Shown: positions 42,134-53,704 of the stretch, in pieces
Layout of the letters: the number at the start of each line of letters is the position of its first letter
Numbering within the stretch: position 1 is the first letter of the stretch
Assembly (NCBI GenBank): GCA_022925895.1
Contig: JAKSYS010000023.1
Span: 124,001-188,000 of the forward strand
Origin: Fragilaria crotonensis
Taxonomy: Eukaryota; Bacillariophyta; Fragilariophyceae; Fragilariales; Fragilariaceae
Direction of reading: 5' to 3'
DNA length: 64,000 nucleotides
Notes under the pieces: model-generated
Told to the model about the DNA's origin: nothing
What the model saw: only the letters and a program-made list of their open reading frames with translations
The model's database searches: none
Made by a program: the position numbers and the translations under genes

Positions 42134-44953
42134 CTATACTGGATCAGTAGGGAGCGCGAGCTCGCGGTCAGCAGCCCCATCACCGGATCTTTCTTCATGG
42201 TCCTCTGAATCCGAATCATCCTCATCGTCATCGCTGTCGTCATCGGAGTCAGAATCCACTTCTAACATGGCGTTCAATTCCCGCATTACCCGCGAAAGTC
42301 GCTCCCAATCACTTCGGAAGAATATATAGGACAGAGCCCATACCGAAGTGGCAAAGCCTGTAGTGACGGCTCCCATGATGCTGTTGAGGTCCAAATTGAA
42401 CCCGTAGATGCACATCAGAGCCACTGGCATGGTGACGAACCATCGTGTCAGCAAAATCACGACAGTCGCCAATCGATAGCGACCTTGAGCTCCGAGCAAG
42501 CTCCAGACATTCATGGCAAAGTTCATGACCAAACTTCCCAGTGCAACGTTGACTATCAGCGAGCTCAACAATGTTTGAAGCACCGGGTCTGGCGTTAGCA
42601 CCTTGGCCATGTTCTTGCCAGCCATGAGAAGTATCGACGTGATGAACAAGGATTGCGCAGTTGCAACTAATAGAGCCTTATGCGAGGCGTGCTGCGCCAA
42701 TACCGCATTTCCAGAACCCAAATGATAGGCAACTCGAATCGCAGCTGCTTCCCCGAAACCTTCCGTAGACGATTCCAACAACTGCCAAAGGACACCAACA
42801 ACAGCCCAAGTTGCAACTTAAAGGATAACAAACAGAGTGAGATCTTGCAATAAATGAAGAGGGGGAGTACAGTCATTGTGCGCCTACCTTCGGCCGGGCC
42901 TAATGTTGAGATGAAGAACAAGAGAATCTCCCATTCGCCGTATTCGAGAAAGGCACCGATGAGAAGTGGAACAGTCGTCGACAGCAGCGTCGCAACCGCA
43001 TCGAGATTCTACAGAGGAAATGCGGGCATGTGTGTAAGACACAATCAATCTCAATCATGCATGTTCTATCGTCATCATACTCACCCGCACCGCACAGGAA
43101 CGAAGCAGGCCCTTGAGAAAGACTCCAAGCCAACCACGTAGCAGAGCATAAGCAACTTTTGCGACGAAGCAGGCGCTGCCGATGATCAATTGGATGCAAC
43201 CCACATCGCGCAATGTCGCTTCCTTCGCAAAGGCGGCGGTAAAACATGTAGCCAATGCCATGACAATACTTTCTCCGAAAGCAATGCGAGACTCGAATTT
43301 TTCGTGCCCCGACAGGTGAATGAGAACCGTCAGTGCCCTTGACACACCCTGTAGCAGCTGATACGCAAGAATTACGATTGTATAACCTTGGGCAATGTCT
43401 GCAATATCCTGCGAAGCAACCAACCACAGCACCAAATCATCCATCACAGTCGCCCACATGAACATGATCGGGACATTGACCAAGAGAACTGCTAGAACAG
43501 CAATTTGGCCGTATTGCCCTGCCAAAAGCCAACACCCCATCGATAAAGCGTGCGCGCATAAAGTGCTTTCAGCATCCGAAATCGCTCCGATTAATTCATT
43601 GGTGAAGCCCAACATGAGATGAACGATGACATAGGCCACCATGGCATCAGTGGATATACAATTGGCAATCACAGACATTGTCACGAGGTGAAGAAAAGAG
43701 TGAGACACCGCGGCCAAGGTCAGAGGAATCCCCATCTCAAGAATTCGCCTCATTTCCAAATCAGGCTCTGCCAATTCAACTAGACAATCCATCGCTGTTG
43801 CGATTGTCCTAGGTCTCCAAAGCGCTCCAGGCCCGCAGCAAACTGCTAATTCAAGCTGTTCGACTTGGTCGAAAGAATTGTGGCGTCCCGGATCTGCGGC
43901 GTCGGCTGCATCATTCGGAGATATATCGTCCACAACTTCATAAAATAGGAACGAAGGGTCACTACTGTTGGTAGAGTTCTCCCGTCGATGTCGCCGTTGA
44001 GAATAAATCGTTACTCGCTGTTGGAGGAACGGCGGACCCTCCAAATCATCTGTTAAAATGGAGCTCGCAACATCACTCATGCCATGGGACTTGGTGTGGG
44101 CGGAGTCAAAGCGACTTCGACGCAAGGACTTTCGTTGCGATCGATGCGATGAACCACCCATGCTTCCGCCTCCTTGAAGCCTGGTGCACCACTTCTGGGC
44201 GACCAATGGGTCGTCGTGACTTCCACCTTCTAGCTCGTACATCCCACACTTGAGTCTTTGGGGTCGACGAGGGACGAGCGTAGAGTCGAGACGTAGTTGC
44301 CGCACTCGGAACATTGGAGGGCAGGGACGCAGTGGTAGGTTGAATCGCAACTTGATTTGGAGTCTGAGATGCACTCGGAGGTCGATTTTGCGATCCTGAT
44401 AGAATAGATATGTAGTCAGGATCTTCGTCAGGGTAGGAAGTTGTCGCGACCTTTGAAAGGAAAAGGAGCGGTTCAGTCGTTGTTCTGAGTACGATATTCT
44501 CGAAGACCAGGGAACGAAAACTGTTAGACTTACCCTGTCAATTCCTCGAAAGATACTCCTTACAGCCACAGCTCGCGCTCCCAGAGGTGCGTGAATAGGT
44601 TGCTGAACTCTTGGATCTCGAAAGGGGCTTCCTGACTGAATTTGGCTGGGATGCAAGTGCTGATGATGTGGGTGCTCTTCTTGTGGCTGGGGTGAGAAAG
44701 TGTGCTCAGTCGCAGCAAACTCATTTTGATGGCTGTAAAAGGCCACCCTCGATAAAGCAGCGTCGCGCTCTCGTTGGTATTTTCTACCCCATATCACGAG
44801 CGGAGCAATGATCAGAAAGGAGAGTGTCGTATAAAGAACGACAAAGACATAGAAACCGTCTCCCGTTTCATCAGTATCAGGCTCATAGTGGGGAAAGCTC
44901 TCGGTTTCTGACGACATGTTCCCAACAACAGATTGTTGGCGCATTGCAGGCAC
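42134..44953 (-). CDS. MATE-family transporter 2, paralogue of MATE-1
   Basis: Exons on the minus strand: 44953-44534, 44395-43085, 43008-42888 and 42816-42134. The first intron (44396-44533, GTAAGTC...CTATCAG) is inferred; the others are clear. An alternative start at 44917 (MSSETESF) fits MATE-1 better. Layout as in MATE-1: N-terminal helix (FYVFVVLYTTLSFLIIAPLVI), long linker, motif ISPNDAADAADPG, CCGPGALWRPR, MATE helices (ILEMGIPLTLAAVSHSFLHLV, LLGAQGRYRLATVVILLTRW) and an acidic tail (DSDSDDDSDDDEDDSDSEDHEE). The intron before NLDAVATLL lies at the same place as the one before NKSAVRCVV in MATE-1. The linker around 44270-44390 reads more convincingly in another frame, so one indel there is possible. 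Substrate unknown. Confidence 0.83.
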
Positions 44954-45290
44954 TTCTGATTGCTGATGATATCACCCAAAAATTCACAACCTCGTTGCTC
45001 CACTCGCGTGCATTGAGTGAAAATGTTATCACAAGTCGAAGCAGTGGTAGGTTGGACGAATTGTTCTTGGTCGTCTCTTTGAGATACAGCTTGGCGATGG
45101 GGAGAACAGTGCAACGAGAAACGAGACACTACTACTGTGTAGATGGAGTACTGGTACCTACTGTAGTATAGTGATGCTTGTGCTGTAGTACCTGGTACAT
45201 GGTACTCCAGTACAGCATGTTAATCCGAGTACTAGCTAGGTACTACAGTAAAGTAGAATTTTTACATAACTTTTTTAATCGTACCCGTGT
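44954..45290. other. MATE-2 upstream region
   Basis: 5' region of MATE-2 with GTAC palindromes at 45140-45250. No other feature is seen. Confidence 0.35.
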
Positions 45291-45309
45291 TACAGGACCT
45301 GGGATCTTA

Positions 45310-46290
45310 TAACCCACGGGTTTTGTCAGATGCTATCTGACAACACAGAAACCACCTATACAGTGCACTGTAGTAGAGTAGCCTACTATCTTTGAAGGTA
45401 CGGGAACGCACGTCTACATATGCATATCGCATCCACCGCTTGCTCATGTTTCTGAGTAATCTAGTACTAGTACCAGGTACATGTAGACTGAAGTATGATA
45501 CGTATGCATACCTGACACAGGCTTGATACTGCCCTATACACGCAATACTTAAATGCTGCAAGATTTTACCATTTGTAGATCGTCGCCATAGTTTGGCCAA
45601 TTAAATACTCAGAGTACATTTCAGGAAGGACATCGGCAGTTTTCCTTCAAGTACCGGTAATTTACTTAGGGATTCCGAAATCAAAAGGCAGTACTCAAAG
45701 TACTCCACATTGATTCATTGTATTTATTTGGCCAATCAAATATCAATCTGAACCTGAAAGGCAGAATATCATTTTTAATTAGATCGATTTGCTAAATCAA
45801 ATATATGCTATCATAGTACAAAAGGCATTATATTAGAATAACGAATAATATCAAATTCAGATACATACACACTGAATCTATTAAGTAAGCAATTTGATTC
45901 GACCAAATGGGTTGTCCGAAACAAGAAGGCAGTGCATCATTCTTACTTACATTGATTTGGCCAATCGTATGATCTTCTGGAACAAAAGTCATTAAATCAA
46001 TTATTATAGTTTGATGGGCAATTGCAATACTTAAAGACTGGCTTCTTAAGTATCCAACCGATTAGCCCGCTCGGGCAATTTTCTTACCGTAAACAGAAGT
46101 TGTCATACAAAATCTGACAAACCGGTAAAGATCAGAGATCCGCAGCAACACTCCTGTACCTGGTCATACATTATCTACAGAGGTACAAGAACCATGATCA
46201 ACTGGATCCCAAGGTTTTGTCAGAATTCATCTGACAACCATCTGACAGACCGCTAGAAAACCCCGCATGCTATCTGACAAACCCTGGGGA
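45310..46290. repeat. Repeat-rich AT tract bounded by inverted TTTGTCAGAT palindromes
   Basis: At the left, TTGTCAGATGCTATCTGACAA (45323-45343) is a near-perfect palindrome; related copies lie at 46212-46232 and, inverted, at about 46264-46285 (GCATGCTATCTGACAAACCC). Between them, about 45677-46010, are four to five degenerate units of roughly 65-100 bp. Each unit has GAAACAAAAGGCAG-like and TGATTTGGCCAATCAAATAT-like parts (unit starts near 45681, 45749, 45819, 45916 and 45985). No coding frame exists. It could be a decayed inverted-repeat transposon or a satellite remnant. Confidence 0.45.
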
Positions 46291-46913
46291 TCTCGGATGT
46301 CGTAATAAGCATTTGCCCTTTATGTATCGTACAAGCACCAGCACGGCGAGTACAGAGAACAGTGAATGGAGGACTCACGACACACTACGTATTGTACTAG
46401 AGAGTATCATAAAGTCTACAGGTAGCGTAAGATGATATACTCTGCTATGCATGGGACTGCGTACAGTACTGCGGACATCAGAGTACAATACGAATGGGAG
46501 TAAACAGTGAACTGGTGAAACGGATGCGTTAAATAAGAAATGTGTATGACGTTCCATGGCACCAAAAACAAAGACGAATCAATGCGTTGTCTAATAACGG
46601 CACTGTCCGAAACAACACTCTGCGTCCTATGAAATTATCGTGAACAATAAATACACAAAACTCTGAGCCCAATGGATGCTCGTGTCTCGTGTAGGACTCA
46701 GGTTGACGTTTCCGTTCGATTTTTGCCATCTTGGAGCATGTGTCCATGTGTCATTCCCAAACGCAGCTAAATTTTATAAAATGTCATATGTAAAAAATGT
46801 ACGCAGATATATACGTATCGGATATGTACTGTACGAAAATCATGCGTGCTCTGTACCGAGTAGTACGGAATATACAGCTGTTTGCAACATGTTATTAGCA
46901 TTATCCATATATG

Positions 46914-47162
46914 TCAGGGAGGCCGTGTATGTCCCCTAATCGAGCCGATCGAGCTTTTCTAAATAAATGGACTCCATAAATTATATCGCAAATCAAGTTG
47001 CACATCAACTTACCTATGAACATATGCATAAAAAACTCAGACTGCTCCTCTGAGGACAGAAATACCGTACATTGTACCAGTAGTCAGTTGCCTCAGTACT
47101 CCCGTACACTATATTGCAGGTGAATGGCCGGCTCGATTAGGGGACATACACGGGCTCCCTAC
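46914..47162. mobile_element. Small inverted-repeat (MITE-like) element, about 250 bp
   Basis: 24 bp at 46923-46946 (CCGTGTATGTCCCCTAATCG...) are the exact reverse complement of 47130-47153. With one mismatch the arms extend outwards to AGGGAG/CTCCCT, about 33 bp in all. The interior of ~180 bp is AT-rich and non-coding. A possible short direct repeat TGTCA flanks it, but this is weak. Size and structure fit a MITE. Confidence 0.5.
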
Positions 47163-47442
47163 TGTCATACTACACGTACGACGTAGTACATGTTCTTGCC
47201 ATACCTGAGTGTTGGTTAGATTAGTGTATGATAGCAGAGAGAGCTACTGTACCGGTGGACGCTCTATCGTACTTGTAGGCCACGTTCGATACATTGACCG
47301 AATCCCACGAACCTCGACACACCTGCACTCCGAGGACGATGCACGATTACAGACGCACCCATTAGTCGTTGGATCGTGGTGCCATCGACAGGAAAAACCT
47401 GTTTCATATATAAACAAATAAGAAATCAAAAACTCCCGCATC

Positions 47443-47913
47443 ATGATGAAGCTCGTCCAGTTGATTGCAAACAAGGCATTGCCAAAGCATGTTGACGGAT
47501 TTTCCGCAGACGCTAATGGCTCAATACAAACCGTCGCGGCAGCAGCCGCGAGCATGGAAGAAATAGTGCGAACCTATTTGCTCAATTTCCACAAACGTTT
47601 CCACGACTACCTTGACCGTTCTGACGTGGACACTCGTTGGGACGAAGTATGGGTTGTCGAAGTGGCTCTTTTGGAAGCCAACCATGTGGCAGCACTCTCA
47701 GCGGCAACGACGGACCGAACGAAAAGGTACCTCACACGACGTAAGGAACGGATACTCGACTTCGTGTGGTGCATGTGCCGCGACTCACCTCATCGCGAAT
47801 GTCGGGAAATGAGAGAATCAATTGAGGCGTTTTCTCGAAACGAAGAGCGAATATTAGAGTTATACGTGGTGAGCTACATTAAATGTATACACCCCTCAAG
47901 TCAACCCATCTAA
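47443..47913 (+). CDS. Hypothetical 156-residue protein
   Basis: Starts MMKLVQLIANKALPKHVDGF and has a helical, charged composition (SMEEIVRTYLLNFHKRFHDYLDRSD, ERILDFVWCMCRDSPHRECREMRESIEAF) suggestive of a coiled or helical protein. A TATATAAAC box lies 30-35 bp upstream. There is no domain match that I know. The end (VVSYIKCIHPSSQPI) begins with GTGAGC, so a donor may lie there and further exons are possible. It is convergent with the gene at 48013-49194. Confidence 0.45.
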   Translation: MMKLVQLIANKALPKHVDGFSADANGSIQTVAAAAASMEEIVRTYLLNFHKRFHDYLDRSDVDTRWDEVWVVEVALLEANHVAALSAATTDRTKRYLTRRKERILDFVWCMCRDSPHRECREMRESIEAFSRNEERILELYVVSYIKCIHPSSQPI

Positions 47914-48012
47914 ATACAGTAATGCGACTCGACTTGTAGTACTACACTAATCTACATCTGCTACAACTTTCTTTATTCATCCAATATTATAGGCATCCGC
48001 CAAAAGTCAACC

Positions 48013-49194
48013 TCAATCCCACTGATACCCCAATGCACGTAGCACAAATATGCCAACAGAAATCGAGATCAACGCTAGCACCCTTGTGGCAAAAGGAGTT
48101 GCAGCGTGTGCTCCTGCATAGCCCATAATACCCACAAACGAGGTGATGGAGACCTGGGAATACAGATATTTTTCATCCTCACGAGTCAATTCATCCAACA
48201 GTGAGCACGCTTGATCCACTTCACCTCGACATTCAGGATACAAAAGTCGTCTTTTCAAAGATGCCGCCACCGCTGTTTCTACATTGTGCGTTCGGCTTGG
48301 CAACTTATCCAAAATCCAAGCACGGTCCTCGAATAATGGGCCAAAGAGCCTATAGTGAAAATGACTTATCGCAACCAAACAAACGTAGATTGCAACGTAG
48401 TCAACAACAAGCCTTGCAACGCGACGGCGGCGGAACCACAAGTGGAGTTTTGCATCCAAGTATCCAACCCGGAAGCGACGTCGCAATTCGACTTTGGCCA
48501 CTTCATGCCGTTTCAAACTTACCCAATCCCAGATCCCGCCAGTGAGCCTGATCACCAACAAAGAGACAACAAAGCTCACAAAATAGTACTTGTCCTCGTT
48601 CTGAAAGGCTCGACTTCCCTCCATGACGATCGACTCGATCAAAAGGTAGAGCGCTAAATGTGTGAAGCAATAGAAGACAACAGCGAGAAGTCCCGGCAGA
48701 GATAGTCGCGCCTCGAAGAGCAGGCATCGTTTGCACATGGCCGTGAAAGACGCTTCGTTGTTGGAAAATGAAATGATGTAGCTCTCAACCCCTTTGATCT
48801 CGGTCCCGTTCTGGAGCTTCTCCACATCCGCCTGCCACTTCATGGCTTCATCTCTGATCAAGGACTCATGCCTCATAATCATTTCAGTGTACGCCTCATC
48901 CTTCCCCTGAGCCATTCTCTTCAGCAGAACGTCCCTGAAGGCGAACTTATTCTGAAGGTGTTGCAATTTACTGTCGTCATTGCTTTCGTTCCAATCGCTC
49001 AACAAGCTTTCAACGGAGTCTTCGTCACTCAAAGCGGTGGAGGTCTGTGACATCGGCATAGCGTCGGAGCAGCTCGTCATTTCGTTCATCAAATGAAGGG
49101 CATTCCCCAAATTTGAATTGTTAAGATCCATCGCTATGCATGGAATTGTGGACGATTTTGCTTTATTTGTTCGTATGTGGTGTGTGTATGTCAT
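48013..49194 (-). CDS. Unknown multi-pass membrane protein
   Basis: Frame of 393 residues; the Met at 49131 (MDLNNSNLGNALHL) is the more natural start. The N-terminal ~140 residues are soluble, with a Ser/Asp-rich stretch and a helical segment (FAFRDVLLKRMAQGKDEAYTEMIMRHESLI). Membrane helices follow: LPGLLAVVFYCFTHLALYLLI, YYFVSFVVSLLVIRLTGGIW, LVVDYVAIYVCLVAISHFHY and, at the end, VLALISISVGIFVLRALGY. A very basic loop (KVELRRRFRVGYLDAKLHLWFRRRRV) lies between helices 2 and 3. I do not recognise the family. Confidence 0.65.
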   Translation of the reverse strand: MTYTHHIRTNKAKSSTIPCIAMDLNNSNLGNALHLMNEMTSCSDAMPMSQTSTALSDEDSVESLLSDWNESNDDSKLQHLQNKFAFRDVLLKRMAQGKDEAYTEMIMRHESLIRDEAMKWQADVEKLQNGTEIKGVESYIISFSNNEASFTAMCKRCLLFEARLSLPGLLAVVFYCFTHLALYLLIESIVMEGSRAFQNEDKYYFVSFVVSLLVIRLTGGIWDWVSLKRHEVAKVELRRRFRVGYLDAKLHLWFRRRRVARLVVDYVAIYVCLVAISHFHYRLFGPLFEDRAWILDKLPSRTHNVETAVAASLKRRLLYPECRGEVDQACSLLDELTREDEKYLYSQVSITSFVGIMGYAGAHAATPFATRVLALISISVGIFVLRALGYQWD

Positions 49195-50176
49195 ACACGT
49201 GTGCTCGAATGGAAGCAGTCGGTGACTGTCAACTCTTGTGAAGGGGACTCGTGCCCAGCGTGTGATTCATCGTATGTACGTCATTTCACGGTACTCGTCT
49301 TCCCACCCGGTATTAGTTTCCAGTGTAGGAGGACGACCGCGTAGAGTCTATAATTTTTGAATCAGATTCGTACTACGTCGTTATGCCACCAGGACCCAGT
49401 TCGGTGTGCTCAAAGAAAAAATCCAACGTCTATTTAACGTACTATCGCTAGCCCGTCCCTGACCAGTTCGGTGTGCTCAGTGCTCAGTGCTCAGTGCTCA
49501 GTTGTCAAAGTTCACAGGGAGCACACCATCAATACGTAAGAAGGTTACGACTAGCATATGTGTTAGCCTACTATGTCACAGTACAAAACCAAGGTCTATG
49601 CGTTTGTATGTAGTCCTTCTATGCATACGGTCTTGCTTGTCCTCCCCAACCTCCAATCCACCGCCCCTCATACCATCACACATGGGCACACGTACTCACG
49701 GTTTTGTCGTGGATTCCATACGTACCCCTAAATCTATTGCGCGCGCGCTCACTTTTCAGTCACGAAATTCGTATCATGGATATTCCCATCAGGAGCGTTG
49801 CAAGTTGCAAGATACAAGTTAAAACATGTATTGCCTCACGAGCTTTTTCGGATAAAAAGAGACGTTTCTCAATTAACAAAGTCATGTGGAACGACGGACA
49901 AAAAGGAGCGCGATTAGACGTCCACGGTGCGCTCGTGCGGAATTTACGATTGCAAGCCTCCAATTTGATTGGACGATTCGTCAATAGATACCAGTAAAAA
50001 TGTAAAAATACGCAAGTAAAAAAGTACTTCGAGTACTTCATTGACAATACAGATGTACTCTTCGTACTGAAGAGTGGAGACAGCACATGTTCTCTGGAGC
50101 GTTGAGCTGTACTAGAGGAGAGTTTATCGCATTCATACAATTATCACAACGACGAGTCATTCACCGTTGCGGCCCA
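49195..50176. other. Intergenic, no gene supported
   Basis: Contains GTGCTCAGTGCTCAGTGCTCA, a short tandem run of GTGCTCA at 49467-49500, with one earlier GTGTGCTCA copy near 49403. The open frame at 49704-49997 is short and unconvincing. Confidence 0.4.
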
Positions 50177-53100
50177 ATGGACGCAGCTGAGGATCTTGAC
50201 AAGGCCGCCGTTGTTGCCTTGGGAGAAAGTATGATGCCTGAGAAGACAATATCAGCAAATCTGGAGACTGATAGCGGTATCGATCCTACGGCACAGGGTG
50301 AGGTCGAAAATGTTTGCATTCCTGCTGTCAAGGTTGTCGAAGTTGTTGCCTTGATCGATGACGAAGGCCGAGAAGGAAAGACTGAAGAATCGTTGGATTG
50401 TGACGAAGAAGCAGTATTTGATTCGGAGGAAGTACATCCTGCGAAAGCTGAAAGGTTGGAGCGAACAAAACGTGAACCAGCGCAGCACATTTGTGCAACC
50501 CTCGATTTACAACAAGTGCACTCTGACAATCCCAACGCGAAGATCGATGTTGCCACAATGGCAAGGTCACGAAGATTCAACCGAACTTGAAAGAAACTGA
50601 CGCGCCTCTCACTTTACTCAATCTACCAATCGATTCTCTTCATTGCATTGCTTCATTCGTGACAGCCTCGGATTGGGCAAGGTTTGGACTAACGAACACC
50701 ATCGCGACCCCCATATGTCGGGATGTCTTTCAGAGAGTTAGGATGCATGGATTTCGTTGCGCTACTGAAGTGGTCACTGCGTGGGTAAGTGAACCAATAG
50801 AACTACCAGTCATACATGGATGCTGACCAATCACAGAAATCTCAATTTGATTTTCCTTGCCGCAGAAATTCGGCCAGCAATCCGACGCTCGAGAGCTTGC
50901 GGCTCTTTACATCCAGACAGGCGTGCCAATCTATCCACTATCCTTGGGGCATTCCTACCATACTCTTGTTTGGAAAATGGGAGTCGAAGCTCGTGAAATG
51001 GACCAAAACCAGCCCCAAAACGAAGGAAACGTGAGTAGCCAAGGTGAACAAAATGGCCAGCAAAGCCAAGTTGATCAGTTCTTCATGGAGCGATATGCGA
51101 ATCGTACTCAAGACGGTGACACCGCCTCGGATACAACTTACCTCGAGGAAAAATGCTTATTCTGCTATAATAAGGCAGCTGAAACTGACAATCGCTTGGT
51201 GGCGGCAAGAGTGTCTATGATTTCACGCTCGCGTTTCGCACCGCCAGCACCAATTTTTGGTCCAGGAATGCAAGGAGCTTGGGATGGTCGCACTCGTTTT
51301 CCAGACTTTCGACCTGCCGATACCAGTCTCGAAGTAGGTCCTTCACGACAGGAGACTACACCGTCTCAGTCGTTGGCCTTCACAGACGCATCGCGAATTC
51401 CACCGAAGGTTAAAGTGAAGGTGCATCGCCATCTGGTCGATCAATATTTGCGTGAGCGCCGTGCAGTTAACGATGACAATGGGGCTATGGCATCCTCCCC
51501 TATTTGCCTTGCCGCCGATTATTTCCACCCGATTGCGAGAGCTAAACGAGGCCTCGGTGGTTTCCCGATACCAATATTGTGGGCAAGGGCGTTTTCGTTG
51601 AGGGAACGACACAACGAGACACTTCTCGTCCTGTTGATATGACGAGACCGCCTTGATGCCTAGTGGTCCCAATTTTGAAATTTCTTCTACCAGTGGTACT
51701 CAGAGCGAATTGTCCCTTGGACCCTGATTGGATGACCCGATCACAGATGTTGGTAACAACAGGGTCGATGAAGTCGATGAAGTAACGACGTTTGTTGATT
51801 CTCACCCAGGGTCGCATAATTCCCTTCCCTCTGATTATGCGTTACATTCGGACACCTTTGCGAATACTCCAGGCTCTAGTTTTGGGACTCCACGTCATTT
51901 AGTGAGCACCACTATTCCTCCGTCCCCACCACCACCTCCCCCTGTCCCGACTCCCGACGACTTGAGCTCTGACGACGCTTCCTCACACAACGAACCCGCA
52001 TTCCTATCCAGCATTGATCTTGAAGTATACGACTCGGCTTCGACCAACGCGCCGACCTTGTCAGATCTCAACGACGGCACCGCCGAGCTCAAGAGTCACC
52101 TTAAAACTAGGTTCGGCGTATATCAGCGACGGCTTGAGACGCTTCTTGCTCAAAACGACAGTCCGGCATTCGAGGAATGCCTCCTTGACTTCTGGGATGA
52201 GTTTCTGCCTGCATCTGCAAACATCCATTTCTATGATCAGAACACCGCAGTGCCCCGAACATCGCGGTTGCAGAATTTTTTGTCCAAGCCGTGCCCCAAA
52301 GCCTTTGGCATTGTTCAGTGCGAAATTGAGAGAATTAAGATCAATTCCAAGAGGAAAGGGGTGAATATGAAGGGACGGTTGTTCCCCACTTACGAGTATC
52401 GGTTGTTCATCCGCGATCGCAGACATGACCCCTCCACGGCAGAAAGCTCATTGGATCACGACTTAAATCGCCCTCCGCGACGGGACACAGTCTTGATGAT
52501 GGCAAAAAACCGAGGTCGTAAGCATCAGGAATCGACAGTGGTAGTCCCAGCGCCTGGATCATCCAAGAAAGGTGTCAACAACTATTACTTGTATATGCCA
52601 CAGCAGGTGGACGTGGATACTCACTATCGGGCCGTAAACCGCGTCCATTATGCCGAGCTGATGCCCAACGGGGCAAGCTGTGAGATACCCACAAGGACTG
52701 GCGATACCAATGCTCCTGTGCTATTAGGACGGCTGCAGAGCAACTTCATTGGCACTGAATTTCAGATTTTCACACCGACTCTCCAGAAGCTTTCTGATTC
52801 CAGTAGCAAACCAAACACGCCGCGTTCGATTAATGCCTTTTCATCGGACAGTGAGAGCGATTATGAGGTGTCAAGTGACAATGCCAATTTGCCTCTCCTG
52901 AGACGAAACCGATTTCAGCGAAGCAGGTCAACAGTTCGCCGACTAACTAGCCGCGAGGACACGAATGAACCAAACCTTCCTGAGCCAATTTCAGAAGAAG
53001 AATCCGTTGGATCGCCATCATCTCCCTCTGGCCGTAAGCATAAGCGAGCTTATTCGCTTCCCAATTTCTCTTATCGCATGCCGACTCGCAATAGCCGTCG

Positions 53101-53704
53101 GGCCGTTGCGCATTCTGTCGACTCCCCCACGGATACCGCGGTCCAAGCGCAGCCTGTGTTGTGCGAAGAAGAAGATGGTGCGATTACGTACACTGCCAAT
53201 TTGCTGGGCAACAGACCCCGAATTATGGATGTTTGCGTTCCGAAGGTGTCAAGCGATGGTGTTGCAGGTGCCGATTGGAAAAAGCATCTCAGTTCTATCG
53301 AAGCTTCTTCTGATTCAGTGGCAAACAGTATGTTGAGTCACTTTAAGCAGTTGCAGCAACGTCTCGAGAACCCCGACCAGAATAACAACAACAACAACAA
53401 CAACAATGAAGATGGTAACTTGGATGACAATGGCGACTTCGGTCTATTAGCGCTCCAAAATCGACCTCCCTGGTGGAATGTCGAGCTGGGTGCGTTTGTG
53501 CTGAACTTTGGAGGCCGCGTCAGTGTGGCATCTGTCAAGAACTTTCAGCTATGCGATCGGACCGACCACGAGCATATTATGCTCCAATTCGGAAGGATCC
53601 AAGGTCGTCACTCGTTCACTATGGACTTTCAACATCCCTTGACAGCTGTTCAGGCCTTTGCGATTGCGATCTCCTCGCTTCAATCAAGGATATCGTTTGG
53701 TTAA
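50177..53704 (+). CDS. F-box/Tubby-like protein (TULP type), frame breaks
   Basis: The start is MDAAEDLDKAAVVALGES. After an acidic leader, an F-box lies at about 50610-50720 (LTLLNLPIDSLHCIASFVTASDWARFGLTNT). A clear intron runs 50785-50865 (GTAAGT...CCGCAG). A disordered middle follows, then a Tubby C-terminal domain from about 52080: FGIVQCEIERIK, YEYRLFIRD, NYYLYM, FIGTEFQIF and the signature NFGGRVSVASVKNFQL...MLQFGRIQGRHSFTMDFQHPLTAVQAFAI. F-box plus Tubby is the plant TLP architecture; Tubby domains bind phosphoinositides at the plasma membrane and the F-box binds Skp1. A (AAC)n run at about 53382-53406 encodes poly-Asn. Frame changes are needed near 50540-50580 and at least twice in 51540-51745, so the model is incomplete there; two adjacent genes are possible but the Tubby frame has no nearby ATG. 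Confidence 0.8.
53382..53406 (+). repeat. (AAC)n microsatellite encoding poly-Asn
   Basis: Tandem AAC triplets inside the F-box/Tubby gene, coding for nine Asn residues in a disordered linker. Length polymorphism would be tolerated there. Confidence 0.85.

Noticed and set aside
50252-50570. Minus-strand frames inside the F-box/Tubby leader
   Set aside because: Shadow frames of the acidic leader on the plus strand.
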